Shown here: positions 8,241-18,274 of the stretch, in pieces
Position numbering within the stretch: the stretch's first letter is position 1
Layout: each line of letters starts with the position of its first letter
NCBI GenBank assembly: GCA_002305545.1
Contig: DBRG01000005.1
Span: 49,116 to 113,115, forward strand
From: Bacteroidales bacterium UBA1374
Lineage (GTDB): Bacteria > Bacteroidota > Bacteroidia > Bacteroidales > UBA932
Direction: 5' to 3'
Length of the DNA stretch: 64,000 nt
Notes under the pieces: model-generated
Databases searched by the model: none
The model's input: the letters and a program-made list of their open reading frames with translations, nothing else
What the model was told of the DNA's origin: nothing
Position numbers and translations under genes: made by a program

Positions 8241-9553
8241 AATTCTTTCCAGGTTACCTTTTTCCCGTACATGAGTATTCCCACCTTGTATATTTTTGCC
8301 GAAAAATATACCACGGCCAGGAAAGTTGCAAAGAGCAGCAGGATGGAAACCACCAGCTGCCAAAGCGGAACCCCTCCAAAGGGAAGCCTTGCCAGCATGA
8401 CCATAGGCGAAGTGAAAGGGATCATGGAAGCCCATACAGACAGGGAACTGTCCGGGTGCTGAAAGGTATGCATCATGATGAACAAACCCAGGATCAGGGG
8501 TATGGTAATGGGCAACTGGAATTGCTGCGTGTCGGTTTCGGAATCGGAAACAGAACCTATGGCTGCGAACATCGAGGCATACATCAGGTATCCCCCCACG
8601 AAATAGAGTATAAAACTCAAAAGGAATTTTCCAGCCTGTATTTGTGACAAGGTGCTTGCAATGCCTGTGAGTACCCCGTTCCCCGTATCAAAAGATGCGA
8701 TGGTTCCTGCCAGCCCGCCCTGAATCTGGGGGGCTGCCTGACCCAATTCGGCAATGGTCCCGGTTCCCACCAGGGCCATGACAATGAACAGGATGATTAC
8801 AGTAAGCAGGATCCACAGCAGAAACTGCAACAAGGCAACCAGGGCAATCCCAACGATCTTGCCCAGCATGAGTTCAATCGGTTTAACCGATGAAATGATG
8901 ACTTCCACAATACGGTTTGTCTTTTCCTCAATAACACCCCTGATGACCATGGATCCGTACATAAAGATGAACATATAGATCAGGAAGCTGCTCAGGTAGG
9001 CGATGGCCATATACACTTCTGTGATGGTTTCCTTTTCGTCTCCGGTATCGGTCCAGGTAAAGGCCTTTGCCTGGATATTGGTCCTCACGTCCTGCATGAT
9101 CTGCTGCAGTTGTGGTATGTCGTACGAGTTGAGTTTGCGCCTTTCCACTTCCTGGCTCACCTGGCGCGAGATATACCGCTGGACCTCGGAATCGATCTGG
9201 CCGGTGCTGTAGAGTTTTATATCCACCTGGTTGTCTCCGGTGTCCTCAATGACACATACGGCATGGATGTTTTTGGTGTCAAAGTTGGTCCTGTATTCTT
9301 CCAGGTCCCCCTCCTGGCGGAAGGTGAAAGTGATATACTCCTGATTTTCAAGCACGGCTTGTCCTATACCTGAGGGATCTATCACGTGAATGACTTTTTC
9401 CCTGTTGTCCTTGACCCCCGTCATGAGCATGGGAACGGTGATGAGCGCAGCCATCATAAGGGGGGTAAGAAAAGTGGCAATGATGAAAGATTTCTTTCTG
9501 ACGCGAATGGAAAACTCCCTGCCAATAATAAGATTTATCTTTTTGATATTCAT
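8210..9553 (-). CDS. ABC-2 type transporter permease, NatB-like
   Basis: A 447-residue membrane protein. The N-terminus has a transmembrane segment (about 22-45) followed by a large extracytoplasmic region of about 150 residues, then five or more membrane segments in the second half. The region YGSMVIRGVIEEKTNRIVEVIISSVKPIELMLGKIVG is the conserved cytoplasmic coupling segment of the ABC2_membrane_3 / NatB family, which exports sodium ions or unknown compounds. Its start is coupled to the stop of the ATPase gene (TAATG), so the two form one transporter. The substrate is unknown. Confidence 0.9.
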   Translation of the reverse strand: MNIKKINLIIGREFSIRVRKKSFIIATFLTPLMMAALITVPMLMTGVKDNREKVIHVIDPSGIGQAVLENQEYITFTFRQEGDLEEYRTNFDTKNIHAVCVIEDTGDNQVDIKLYSTGQIDSEVQRYISRQVSQEVERRKLNSYDIPQLQQIMQDVRTNIQAKAFTWTDTGDEKETITEVYMAIAYLSSFLIYMFIFMYGSMVIRGVIEEKTNRIVEVIISSVKPIELMLGKIVGIALVALLQFLLWILLTVIILFIVMALVGTGTIAELGQAAPQIQGGLAGTIASFDTGNGVLTGIASTLSQIQAGKFLLSFILYFVGGYLMYASMFAAIGSVSDSETDTQQFQLPITIPLILGLFIMMHTFQHPDSSLSVWASMIPFTSPMVMLARLPFGGVPLWQLVVSILLLFATFLAVVYFSAKIYKVGILMYGKKVTWKELWKWMRYKNG

Positions 9554-10479
9554 TATCTATCCTCCTTATTCGTTACCAGTTTAATGAAAATGTCATGCAT
9601 GCGGGGAATGATCTCGGTCATGCCAACAATACTAACATGAGGCATGAGTGCCCGGATCACGGCATTGGTGTCATTTTTCTCTGCAGGGTCTACAACCATC
9701 TGGTATGACCCGTCTTTCTTTCCCTGGGAAACAACACGGAAAGGCAGGACACCCAGGGAGGAAGGATCAATGGGTTCCGAAGCCCGGTACAGAATTTCAA
9801 TGTGGTTGTCTCCATGAATGCGGCGGATTTCATGAAGATTTCCGGTTACGACCAACCGTGCATTGTCTATCAGGGCAATCTGATCACACATTTCTTCTAC
9901 CGATTCCATATTGTGGGTTGACAGAATGACCGAGGTGCCGTTTTCCTTAAGCCGGAGGATTTCGTTCCGGATAAGGTCCACATTGATGGGGTCAAAACCG
10001 CTGAAAGGTTCATCCAGAATGAGTAATTTGGGATTGTGCATCACTGTTGTGACAAATTGCACTTTCTGAGCCATCCCCTTGGACAGTTCGGTGATCTTTT
10101 TATTCCACCAGGCTTGAATCCCAAAACGGACAAACCAGGATTTAAGGCTGGCCATCGCCTGCGCATGTGTCATGCCCTTGAGCCTGGCCAGGTACATGGC
10201 CTGATCGCCTATTTTCATTTTTTTATACAATCCCCTCTCTTCCGGAAGATATCCTATGCTAAAGACATCTTCTGCGACCAGGGGATGGCCGTCAAAAGAG
10301 ACACTTCCTGAATCAGGTGCTGTGATCTGATTGACAATCCTCAAAAGGGTGGTTTTCCCGGCTCCGTTAGGTCCCAGCAATCCAAAGACCACTCCTTTGG
10401 GCACGAAGATGCTAACATCATCCAGTGCCAGATGCCCGTCAAAACTTTTCACCACATTTTTGGTTTCCAGTATATTCAT
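9553..10479 (-). CDS. ABC transporter ATP-binding protein, NatA-like
   Basis: The 308-residue ATPase partner of the NatB-like permease. Walker A is GPNGAGKT (36-43), the signature is the variant LSKGM (132-136), Walker B is LLILDEP (152-158), and the H-loop is STHNME. A C-terminal domain of about 90 residues follows the ATPase core, as in many ABC-2 exporters (DUF4162-like). The LSKGM signature is usual for the NatA/DrrA group rather than the LSGGQ of importers. The substrate cannot be told. Confidence 0.92.
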   Translation of the reverse strand: MNILETKNVVKSFDGHLALDDVSIFVPKGVVFGLLGPNGAGKTTLLRIVNQITAPDSGSVSFDGHPLVAEDVFSIGYLPEERGLYKKMKIGDQAMYLARLKGMTHAQAMASLKSWFVRFGIQAWWNKKITELSKGMAQKVQFVTTVMHNPKLLILDEPFSGFDPINVDLIRNEILRLKENGTSVILSTHNMESVEEMCDQIALIDNARLVVTGNLHEIRRIHGDNHIEILYRASEPIDPSSLGVLPFRVVSQGKKDGSYQMVVDPAEKNDTNAVIRALMPHVSIVGMTEIIPRMHDIFIKLVTNKEDR

Positions 10480-10535
10480 ATAACTAATCGGGATTTGAAA
10501 AATTTATATCAGGCAAATATAGGAAAAATCACCAC

Positions 10536-11318
10536 TTAATAAAGATACCACCCGATTTTGCGGGCCTGATCGCTTTCAAGGATCTTGTCCCGGACCAGGT
10601 GTTCCAGGGTACAGGAATCCAATACGGCCGTTTCCCTGTACCTTACAATGCAACGGGCCAGGTACCTGCCAATGTAGAGGTGCTGCGCCAGCTGGTCCTC
10701 GGTAGCGGTTTTCAGATCCATCCTGACAATGAAAGAAGTATCTGCAAAAACACGGTCATAGAATCCTTCCAGCCTTTCCCTGTCAATGCCGGTGACTTCC
10801 AGCAGCTGCTCAGGAACGGCAAAGCCGCCAAGTTTTTCCCTATATTTAATAATGTTGACGGCATAATACGGGCCTATTCCGTATAATTTTACCAATTCCG
10901 CACTGTCTGCCGTATTGAGTTCAATTTTTACGGGAATCACCGGCTGGTAATCATCCGGGATCAGTCTCTTTTTGGTATATGCAGGAACAATATCCCCGGC
11001 TTCGCGGCTTTTCTCCTGCAAGACTGTTGCAGGGCGTTCCTGTTTGTCAGGAACAGGATTTTCCTGCGTGAGGGTTACAGATTCCTCGGGTGCGGCTGCC
11101 CCGGACATCCCCTGCCTGGCAGTCACCGTACTCTTTATAGGTGTTATTGCCGGTGGTTCTTCATACCGGTTTGACATTTCTTCTGACAACAATGAATCCT
11201 GCCTGACCTTGCGGCCGGGAACCAGATGTCCCCAAAAAATCCTGATTAAGAGTAAAATAACGATTCCGGCAATCCCCGTTGCATGAACTACATAATGATG
11301 CCTATTGCTCTGTTTCAT
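10536..11318 (-). CDS. Membrane-anchored helix-hairpin-helix protein, ComEA-like
   Basis: A 260-residue protein with one N-terminal membrane anchor (about residues 14-30), a low-complexity charged linker of about 100 residues, and a C-terminal part with helix-hairpin-helix repeats. IELNTADSAELVKLYGIGPYYA is the first HhH unit of the ComEA type (HHH_3), and VRMDLKTATEDQLAQHLYIG is a second, more degenerate one. Such proteins bind DNA without sequence preference, and ComEA does so during DNA uptake. DprA, another transformation protein, is encoded at 24 kb, but uptake competence is only a guess. It overlaps rsmI by 17 bases. Confidence 0.8.
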   Translation of the reverse strand: MKQSNRHHYVVHATGIAGIVILLLIRIFWGHLVPGRKVRQDSLLSEEMSNRYEEPPAITPIKSTVTARQGMSGAAAPEESVTLTQENPVPDKQERPATVLQEKSREAGDIVPAYTKKRLIPDDYQPVIPVKIELNTADSAELVKLYGIGPYYAVNIIKYREKLGGFAVPEQLLEVTGIDRERLEGFYDRVFADTSFIVRMDLKTATEDQLAQHLYIGRYLARCIVRYRETAVLDSCTLEHLVRDKILESDQARKIGWYLY

Positions 11319-11997
11319 GATCCTTCCCTCTACCTTTCAACACAATGACAATTTCTCCCTTGGGAGTATTCTGACCGTACCATTGACAGAGTTCTGACAA
11401 AGTTCCCCGCCTGGTTTCCTGATGTATTTTTGTTAATTCCCTGCAGACACATGCCGGGCGGTCCGGTCCCATGTACTGGCTCAATTGTTCAAGGGTTTTG
11501 AGCAGTCTGAAAGGAGATTCATACAAGATGACGGTGCGGGTTTCAGCTGCAAGGAATTCCAGTCGGCTTCGCCTTCCTTTCTTTACGGGAAGAAATCCTT
11601 CAAAACAGAAACGGTCTGCAGGAAAACCGCTATTGATCAGGGCGGGAATCAGGGCGGTTGGCCCGGGCAGGCATTCAACAGGAATTCCTTCTTCCAGGCA
11701 TTCCCTGGCCAGGAGGAATCCTGGGTCCGAGATGCCCGGTGTCCCTGCATCGCTGATCAGGGCAACGAGCTTTCCCTGGCGGATCTTTTCCAGAACCGTC
11801 ACCACCTGCCTGTGTTCGTTGTGCATATGGTATGAAGCCATATGTGTGGTGATCCCGAATTTTTTTAACAGGATACTGCTGGTCCGGGTGTCTTCGGCCA
11901 GGATCAGGTCCGCCTCCTGAAGCACTTTCAGGGCACGCAGTGTGATGTCTTCCAGGTTCCCTATGGGGGTGGGCACTATGATCAGCTTAGAACACAT
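11302..11997 (-). CDS. rsmI: 16S rRNA (cytidine1402-2'-O)-methyltransferase
   Basis: A SAM-dependent tetrapyrrole-methylase-fold enzyme that 2'-O-methylates C1402 in the decoding centre of 16S rRNA, together with RsmH, which is encoded in the division cluster at 44 kb. VPTPIGNLEDITLRALKVL, AEDTRTSSILLKKFGI, LISDAGTPGISDPG and the CLPGPTALIPALINSGFP block are all family hallmarks. The frame is open to 12066, but the ATG at 11997 gives the standard start MCSKLIIVPTPIGNLEDI. It overlaps both neighbours by 11-17 bases, so it is in an operon. Confidence 0.95.
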   Translation of the reverse strand: MCSKLIIVPTPIGNLEDITLRALKVLQEADLILAEDTRTSSILLKKFGITTHMASYHMHNEHRQVVTVLEKIRQGKLVALISDAGTPGISDPGFLLARECLEEGIPVECLPGPTALIPALINSGFPADRFCFEGFLPVKKGRRSRLEFLAAETRTVILYESPFRLLKTLEQLSQYMGPDRPACVCRELTKIHQETRRGTLSELCQWYGQNTPKGEIVIVLKGRGKDHETEQ

Positions 11998-12421
11998 TTT
12001 GCAATTGGCTGAGAAATTTCTGAACTGCGGGAGTAGATAATTCCCAGGAGGGAAAATGTTCTGCAAGATAGGTTTCGGCCTGTTGCATGTTTTTCAAGGA
12101 CTGCAGGTCGGTTATTGTCTTTTCGTACAGGCTGCTGTCTTCAGAGAAAAGGGTTTTCAGGTAGAGGTATCTGTCGTTAAGGGGAATGATTTCTTTCAGG
12201 GGACCCTTGTTTTTTGTTTTTGCCAGAGATTCAGCAAGGGTGGGGCGTTGGTCCAGTCCGGAAAACTTATCCTTAAGGGTAGGGGAAACAGGGACCGCAA
12301 TGGTCTCCAGTTCAAAATCACCGGGTATGTCAGGAACCGGAGCCGGGGTGTACAAGGCATCGATCCTGGCGGTAAGCTTGGCTAGCAATTCTTTTATTTC
12401 CCTGTATTCCCTTTCGTTCAC
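11987..12421 (-). CDS. Conserved hypothetical protein, helical
   Basis: A 144-residue soluble protein of unknown function. The N-terminal 25 residues (EYREIKELLAKLTARIDALY) look like a short coiled coil, then a proline-rich linker, and a C-terminal helical domain with LNDRYLYLKTLFSEDSSLYEKTI and AETYLAEHFPSWEL. The pattern LNDRYLYLKTLF...D...Y...I..L resembles a conserved domain I remember from many Bacteroidota proteins without known role, but I cannot name it. Its last bases overlap rsmI, and it lies 25 bases from the TonB-like gene, so it is in the same operon. Confidence 0.75.
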   Translation of the reverse strand: MNEREYREIKELLAKLTARIDALYTPAPVPDIPGDFELETIAVPVSPTLKDKFSGLDQRPTLAESLAKTKNKGPLKEIIPLNDRYLYLKTLFSEDSSLYEKTITDLQSLKNMQQAETYLAEHFPSWELSTPAVQKFLSQLQNVF

Positions 12422-12446
12422 AATTCAAAAATAACTATAAAAATGC

Positions 12447-13157
12447 TTACTGAGGAATAAATCGGTAGACAATTTCTCCCGATTGCAGGGGCGGGGCATC
12501 AACAGATGCGGTAAAGCGGCTTTGACGCGCTGCACGCAGGGCATATTCCTGAAGGCAATGGTCCTGAGAAGAGAAATATGAAACAATCGCTGCTTTCTGA
12601 ACATAGCCTTTCCTGTCCACCTGGATAGAGACTGTAACATCGCCTCCGCCCAGGCATTTATAAACAGGAATGGAAAGGCTCATGGCCTTGCGTCCTTCCA
12701 GCGTGTATTCGAGCACGGCAGGGCCGGTATACGGGGTGGTTTCCTGCTTGTTTTCCTTTTTGTCTGCAACGGCCATTTCTTCCACACCGCCCTGTTCCTC
12801 AATTTCTTTGCGGGAAGCATCCAGACGTTCCTGCAATGCTTCCGCTTCTTTATAAACCTGGGAAGGATCTGCGTGACGGTCATCCTTCAGGGGACGGTTT
12901 CTCAGGGTGGCGTCAACTGCCACGTTTCTTGATTCCCTTTGAATACCGGCAATCAGATCGTCCAGCCCGGCACTTACTTCGGCCCTGATCCTATCCTTCT
13001 GTTGTTCCAGTTCCAGTTCTTCCTGGGGTGTAAAGTCAAGGATAAAGGAGGACTCTTTTTTTACGATGAGAGAGATCTGAAGCGACAAAAATACAATCAG
13101 GGCTACCAGGTGTATGATAATGGTCAGGTATAGTCCAACTCGTATTTCCTGTTTCAT
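12447..13157 (-). CDS. TonB-like energy-transducer family protein
   Basis: A 236-residue protein with an N-terminal membrane anchor (residues about 8-32), a charged, partly coiled periplasmic stretch, and a C-terminal TonB_C-like domain. In that domain CLGGGDVTVSIQVDRKGYVQKAAI and ALRAARQSRFTA correspond to the G-x-V-x-V/I..dG.V..a.v and A...A....rF pattern of TonB ends. The Bacteroidota have many TonB paralogues, so its partner is unknown. It could equally be a TolA-like wall-spanning protein. The ExbB/ExbD genes at 19.6-21.8 kb are possible partners. Confidence 0.72.
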   Translation of the reverse strand: MKQEIRVGLYLTIIIHLVALIVFLSLQISLIVKKESSFILDFTPQEELELEQQKDRIRAEVSAGLDDLIAGIQRESRNVAVDATLRNRPLKDDRHADPSQVYKEAEALQERLDASRKEIEEQGGVEEMAVADKKENKQETTPYTGPAVLEYTLEGRKAMSLSIPVYKCLGGGDVTVSIQVDRKGYVQKAAIVSYFSSQDHCLQEYALRAARQSRFTASVDAPPLQSGEIVYRFIPQ

Positions 13158-13169
13158 GACCGGGTATGC

Positions 13170-13784
13170 TTAGCTTGAGAGCAAAGCTCGTTCAATGGTG
13201 GATATGAGCATATTGATGGCTACCGTGTTGTGTCCGCCCTGGGGAATGATGATGTCGGCATAACGCTTGGTGGGTTCGATGAATTGCAGGTGCATGGGCT
13301 TTACAGTCTTCTCGTAACGTTCCAGAACCTTGTTCACCGAGCGGCCTCTCTCGACAATATCCCTTGATATGACCCGTGATAACCTGTCATCGGCGTCGGC
13401 ATCCACAAATATCTTCATGTCCAGGCAGTTCCTCAGTGGAGGATCGGTAAAGATCAGGATCCCTTCCACAATGATGATCTGGGTTGGTTCTGTATGGATG
13501 GATTCGGGCAGACGGGTGCAGGTGATGTAGGAATACATGGGTCGCTCAATGGCGGCCCCGGACTTCAGCATGAGCAGGTGCTCCACCATCAGTTCCCAGT
13601 CAATGGATTGTGGATGGTCAAAGTTCAGCTCTTGCCTTTTTTCCAGCGGAAGGTGCGAATTGTCTTTGTAGTACGAATCTTGTGGAATTACCGTAACTTG
13701 TTTTTCATCAAGACGTTCCAGGATTTTGTTAACGACTGTCGTTTTTCCCGAACCGGTTCCACCGGCTATCCCAATGACTAACAT
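13170..13784 (-). CDS. udk: Uridine kinase
   Basis: Phosphorylates uridine and cytidine to UMP and CMP in pyrimidine salvage. The P-loop is GIAGGTGSGKTTVV (6-19), PQDSYYKD is the nucleoside-binding block, LNFDHPQSIDWELM and the VEGILIF Walker B-like motif follow, and RDIVERGRS is the lid arginine motif. It is 204 residues long, as expected. It sits 2 bases after asnS on the same strand. tdk at 6 kb is a second salvage kinase in this window. Confidence 0.95.
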   Translation of the reverse strand: MLVIGIAGGTGSGKTTVVNKILERLDEKQVTVIPQDSYYKDNSHLPLEKRQELNFDHPQSIDWELMVEHLLMLKSGAAIERPMYSYITCTRLPESIHTEPTQIIIVEGILIFTDPPLRNCLDMKIFVDADADDRLSRVISRDIVERGRSVNKVLERYEKTVKPMHLQFIEPTKRYADIIIPQGGHNTVAINMLISTIERALLSS

Positions 13785-13786
13785 AA

Positions 13787-15178
13787 TTAAAACTCTGCAG
13801 ATTTAGGGGTACGCGGGAATGGAATGACATCCCTGATATTGGTCATTCCTGTTATAAAAAGTAGTAATCTTTCAAATCCCAGTCCGAAGCCTGAATGCGG
13901 GGCTGTTCCATAACGGCGGGTGTCAAGGTACCAGTTCAGATTCTCCTGGGACATATTCATCTCCTGTATCTTGCACAGCAATTTATCCAGGTTCTCCTCG
14001 CGCTGTGACCCTCCAATGATCTCTCCTATTTTAGGAAAAAGAATGTCCATGGCCCTTACAGTCATACCGTCCTCATTTTCTTTCATGTAAAAAGCCTTGA
14101 TTTCCCTGGGATAGTCGGTCAGTATGACTGGACGTTTGAAATGTTTTTCAACCAGGTACCGTTCGTGTTCGCTTTGCAGGTCGACACCCCAGTACACAGG
14201 GAATTCGAATTCCTGTTTACTGCCGGTAAGGATTTCTATTGCTTCTGTATAGGTTAGGCGGACAAAATCTATGTTGCAAACACTTTCCAGCCTGTTGATC
14301 AGCTCTTTGTCCAGCATATTGTTAAGAAACTGCAGGTCAGAGGCACAATTTTCCAGAGCGTAACGGACCAGGTATTTGATAAAGTCTTCCGCCAGGTCCA
14401 TGTTGTCGTTTATGTCATAAAAAGCCATTTCCGGTTCAATCATCCAGAATTCAGCCAGGTGCCTTGGCGTGTTGCTGTTTTCTGCCCTGAAGGTAGGTCC
14501 GAAAGTATAAATTTCACCAAGGGCCATAGCGCCCAGTTCTCCTTCCAGCTGACCACTGACGGTGAGGCTTGTCTGTCGCCCGAAAAAATCTTGGGAGTAG
14601 TCGATAGTTCCGTCTTTTTCTTTAGGCGGGTTGTTCAGATCCAGGGTAGTCACCTGGAACATGGCACCCGCGCCTTCACAGTCAGAAGCGGTTATGATTG
14701 GGGTGTGAAGGTAAACAAATCCCTTGTCGTTAAAGTATTTATGTATGGCATATGCCATCGCGTGGCGAATCCTGAGCACACATCCAAAGGTATTGGTCCT
14801 GGGTCTTAAGTGGGCAATCTCGCGGAGGAACTCCATGCTGTGTCCCTTTTTCTGAAGGGGATAAACAGTAGGGTCTGCAGTTCCGTAAATTTCAATTTCT
14901 TCTGCCTTTATTTCTACTGCCTGCTCTGCTCCCGGGGAAGGGACCAGCTGCCCGCTCACCCGAAGGCAGGCGCCGGTTGTTGCCCCACGCAGCATGTCTT
15001 CTGTGAAGAGATTCATATCACATACGATCTGTACGTTATGAATGGTGGAACCATCGTTCAAGGCAATGAAAGTAATGTTTTTGTTACCTCTTTTGGTGCG
15101 GACCCACCCTTTGACAAGTACAGGTATCCCTGCCTGCATCTTAAGCAGGTCAACAATTTTGGTGCGTGATTTTATCAT
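13787..15178 (-). CDS. asnS: Asparaginyl-tRNA synthetase
   Basis: A class IIb aminoacyl-tRNA synthetase that charges tRNA-Asn. The N-terminal OB-fold anticodon-binding domain (VLVKGWVRTKRGNKNITFIALNDGS) is followed by the catalytic domain with motif 2 (FRAENSNTPRHLAEFWMIEPEM) and motif 3 (GFGLGFERLLLFITGMTNIRDVIPFPRTP). The motif-3 PFPRTP form and the NTPRHLAEF block fit AsnRS, not AspRS. The frame is open from a TTG at 15187, but the ATG at 15178, 463 codons, is preferred. It begins 5 bases after the ahcY stop. Confidence 0.96.
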   Translation of the reverse strand: MIKSRTKIVDLLKMQAGIPVLVKGWVRTKRGNKNITFIALNDGSTIHNVQIVCDMNLFTEDMLRGATTGACLRVSGQLVPSPGAEQAVEIKAEEIEIYGTADPTVYPLQKKGHSMEFLREIAHLRPRTNTFGCVLRIRHAMAYAIHKYFNDKGFVYLHTPIITASDCEGAGAMFQVTTLDLNNPPKEKDGTIDYSQDFFGRQTSLTVSGQLEGELGAMALGEIYTFGPTFRAENSNTPRHLAEFWMIEPEMAFYDINDNMDLAEDFIKYLVRYALENCASDLQFLNNMLDKELINRLESVCNIDFVRLTYTEAIEILTGSKQEFEFPVYWGVDLQSEHERYLVEKHFKRPVILTDYPREIKAFYMKENEDGMTVRAMDILFPKIGEIIGGSQREENLDKLLCKIQEMNMSQENLNWYLDTRRYGTAPHSGFGLGFERLLLFITGMTNIRDVIPFPRTPKSAEF

Positions 15179-15183
15179 AATTA

Positions 15184-16578
<1,395 letters not shown>

Positions 16579-16588
16579 CTTTTTTTTG

Positions 16589-16596
16589 CAAAGGTA
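16589..16596 (-). promoter_or_regulatory. Predicted -7 element of the ahcY promoter
   Basis: On the minus strand it reads TACCTTTG, a match to TAnnTTTG, ten bases before the ahcY ATG. A TTTG is found 22 bases further upstream, a slightly long spacer for the -33 element. Confidence 0.45.
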
Positions 16597-16617
16597 AGCA
16601 AAAAACAAAATCAGGTT

Positions 16618-17352
16618 TCAAAATCCCAAAGCATCCCGCAGAGTTCTGTAACCCGAAGTGCTTATTCTGATGGAGTCCCCGTTTGTCAGAATGATCAGCT
16701 GTTGTTGCCCGTAACGTTCAATCCGGCTGATTGCGCTGACATTCACTATAAAGGACCGGTGGATCCTCACGAAACCTGATGGTGAAAGTGTTTCCTGCAT
16801 GTGTTTCATGGTTTCCTCCTTCAGCCATTTGCCGTCTTTTGCAACAAGCCATATGTAATCCCCGTCGGCCTGTATATACAACAGATCGTTTACAGGAATG
16901 ACTTTTATGCCGTTCCCGGACCGGACTATGATCTTATCCTGGTATTCCTGTGATGACAAAGTGGTAGACAATGGCTTATCCGCCAGGGGTGGATCTTCTG
17001 TTTTGCCGGTTTTGCCGGCTTTTTTTAGGAACAATAAAACCAAGCATATCAGGGCGACTATAAATACCCGTAAAGGAATGATGCGTACGAAATGACGAAA
17101 TCCGGCCGGATCAAGGTACAGGTACATGGCAAGGACAGGTATGCCGGCAACCCCGGCACAGAAGATCAGGCTTTGAACATAAGGGGGCATTCCGTAGGCA
17201 TCCATTTTATACGTAAAAAGCCCCAGCCCTGTCATGCATGTGGCAATTATGAGGCCATCCGCCAGTATTTCGAACCAGGCAAGTGAAATGAGCGATCCGG
17301 TAAGCCAGGCAAACAGGAGCGCTATTACAAGAACAACGCTCCCTGTTGCCAT
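16618..17352 (-). CDS. LytTR-family membrane-bound DNA-binding regulator
   Basis: A 244-residue protein with four predicted membrane segments in the first 110 residues, a short linker, and a C-terminal LytTR DNA-binding domain (VIPVNDLLYIQADGDYIWLVAKDGKWLKEET and SGFVRIHRSFIVNVSAISRIERYG). There is no receiver domain, so it is a one-component, membrane-tethered transcription factor. The frame opens from a TTG at 17385 inside the neighbouring gene; I chose the ATG at 17352, 11 bases after that gene's stop. It directly follows a LiaF-like gene, so it probably reports on envelope state. Target genes are unknown. Confidence 0.82.
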   Translation of the reverse strand: MATGSVVLVIALLFAWLTGSLISLAWFEILADGLIIATCMTGLGLFTYKMDAYGMPPYVQSLIFCAGVAGIPVLAMYLYLDPAGFRHFVRIIPLRVFIVALICLVLLFLKKAGKTGKTEDPPLADKPLSTTLSSQEYQDKIIVRSGNGIKVIPVNDLLYIQADGDYIWLVAKDGKWLKEETMKHMQETLSPSGFVRIHRSFIVNVSAISRIERYGQQQLIILTNGDSIRISTSGYRTLRDALGF

Positions 17353-17362
17353 TATGTTGTAT

Positions 17363-18160
17363 TTACTTGATCTCACCACCGCCAAAAACGCATTCTGCTT
17401 TAATTATCAGTTTGGAATTTTTATCCACCCCGGCAGCATAAGGTCTGTTGTCCTTGAAGTTGCCAAATACCGAATCACTTTGAATTTCAACATTCCAGGA
17501 GGGTGGGATGAATAACGTCACACCTCCGAAAACAGTGGAAACCTTCAAATAGGACACTCCCTCCTGCAGGTCTGTTTTTCGTAAATCAAGGGTAACCCCG
17601 CCAAATACACTTTCAATATTGCCTCCGCGGAATACCGGCTCAAGAAAGACGGTGTCAGAACCGCTGAAAACCATTGAATAATCTACATATCCGTTGTCAA
17701 AGCGTGTAGATCCGCCTGAAGGGTTGTGATGCCAGGCTTGATTCCCGGACCTGTAGCAGTGTTGATCGCCCTTTCTGGCTTTTGTGAAAATCAATATGCC
17801 CACAGCCACCAGGAACAAAGGCCATAAATTGCCCCAATTGAGTTTTGTAAACCATTCCATGCCGGGGAAAATATCCAGGGCACCTATGCGTGGCAAGAGG
17901 AATATGGTCCCTATTACCAGTAATATTACACCTGATGTGACCTGTTTCCTTACCAGGGAAACGAGCCCGATAACGATCAGAAGCATTTGCCAGGAGAGGA
18001 GAATGCGTCGTGCCTCCCATGAAATCCATCCTACATTGGTAAAAATCAAGATAGCTCCGGCAAGGATCATGATAAGACCTATGAATATCCCTCCGGAAAA
18101 ATTCTTCCTGCGTCCCTGGCTGACCGGGGAATCGGGTTCCTGTTTGTCCAAAATTTCCAT
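17363..18160 (-). CDS. LiaF-like membrane protein (cell-wall-active antibiotics response family)
   Basis: A 265-residue protein with four closely spaced membrane segments (about residues 23-125) and a C-terminal soluble domain of beta strands. The repeated FGGVTLDLRKTDL / FGGVTLFIPPSWNV pattern is the mark of the LiaF / DUF2154-like C-terminal domain. In Firmicutes LiaF restrains a cell-envelope stress regulator. Here it shares an operon with a membrane-anchored LytTR regulator, so a similar inhibitor-regulator pair is a fair inference. A good predicted promoter lies about 30 bases upstream. Confidence 0.8.
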   Translation of the reverse strand: MEILDKQEPDSPVSQGRRKNFSGGIFIGLIMILAGAILIFTNVGWISWEARRILLSWQMLLIVIGLVSLVRKQVTSGVILLVIGTIFLLPRIGALDIFPGMEWFTKLNWGNLWPLFLVAVGILIFTKARKGDQHCYRSGNQAWHHNPSGGSTRFDNGYVDYSMVFSGSDTVFLEPVFRGGNIESVFGGVTLDLRKTDLQEGVSYLKVSTVFGGVTLFIPPSWNVEIQSDSVFGNFKDNRPYAAGVDKNSKLIIKAECVFGGGEIK

Positions 18161-18190
18161 AATTGATAAATTTTAAAAGTTGTACTGCCG

Positions 18191-18222
18191 CAAATGTAAC
18201 GGCAACCCCCTCATATGGCAAC
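18191..18222 (-). promoter_or_regulatory. Predicted promoter of the LiaF-like / LytTR operon
   Basis: On the minus strand there is a -33-like GTTG (18219-18222), a 20-base spacer and TACATTTG (18191-18198), matching the Bacteroidota promoter form TTG-N19/20-TAnnTTTG. It lies 30 bases before the gene start. Confidence 0.55.
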
Positions 18223-18274
18223 AGGAAATCGGTGAAAGCAAGGTATAGGCCCGACGAACGGATGATTTTCCGGG

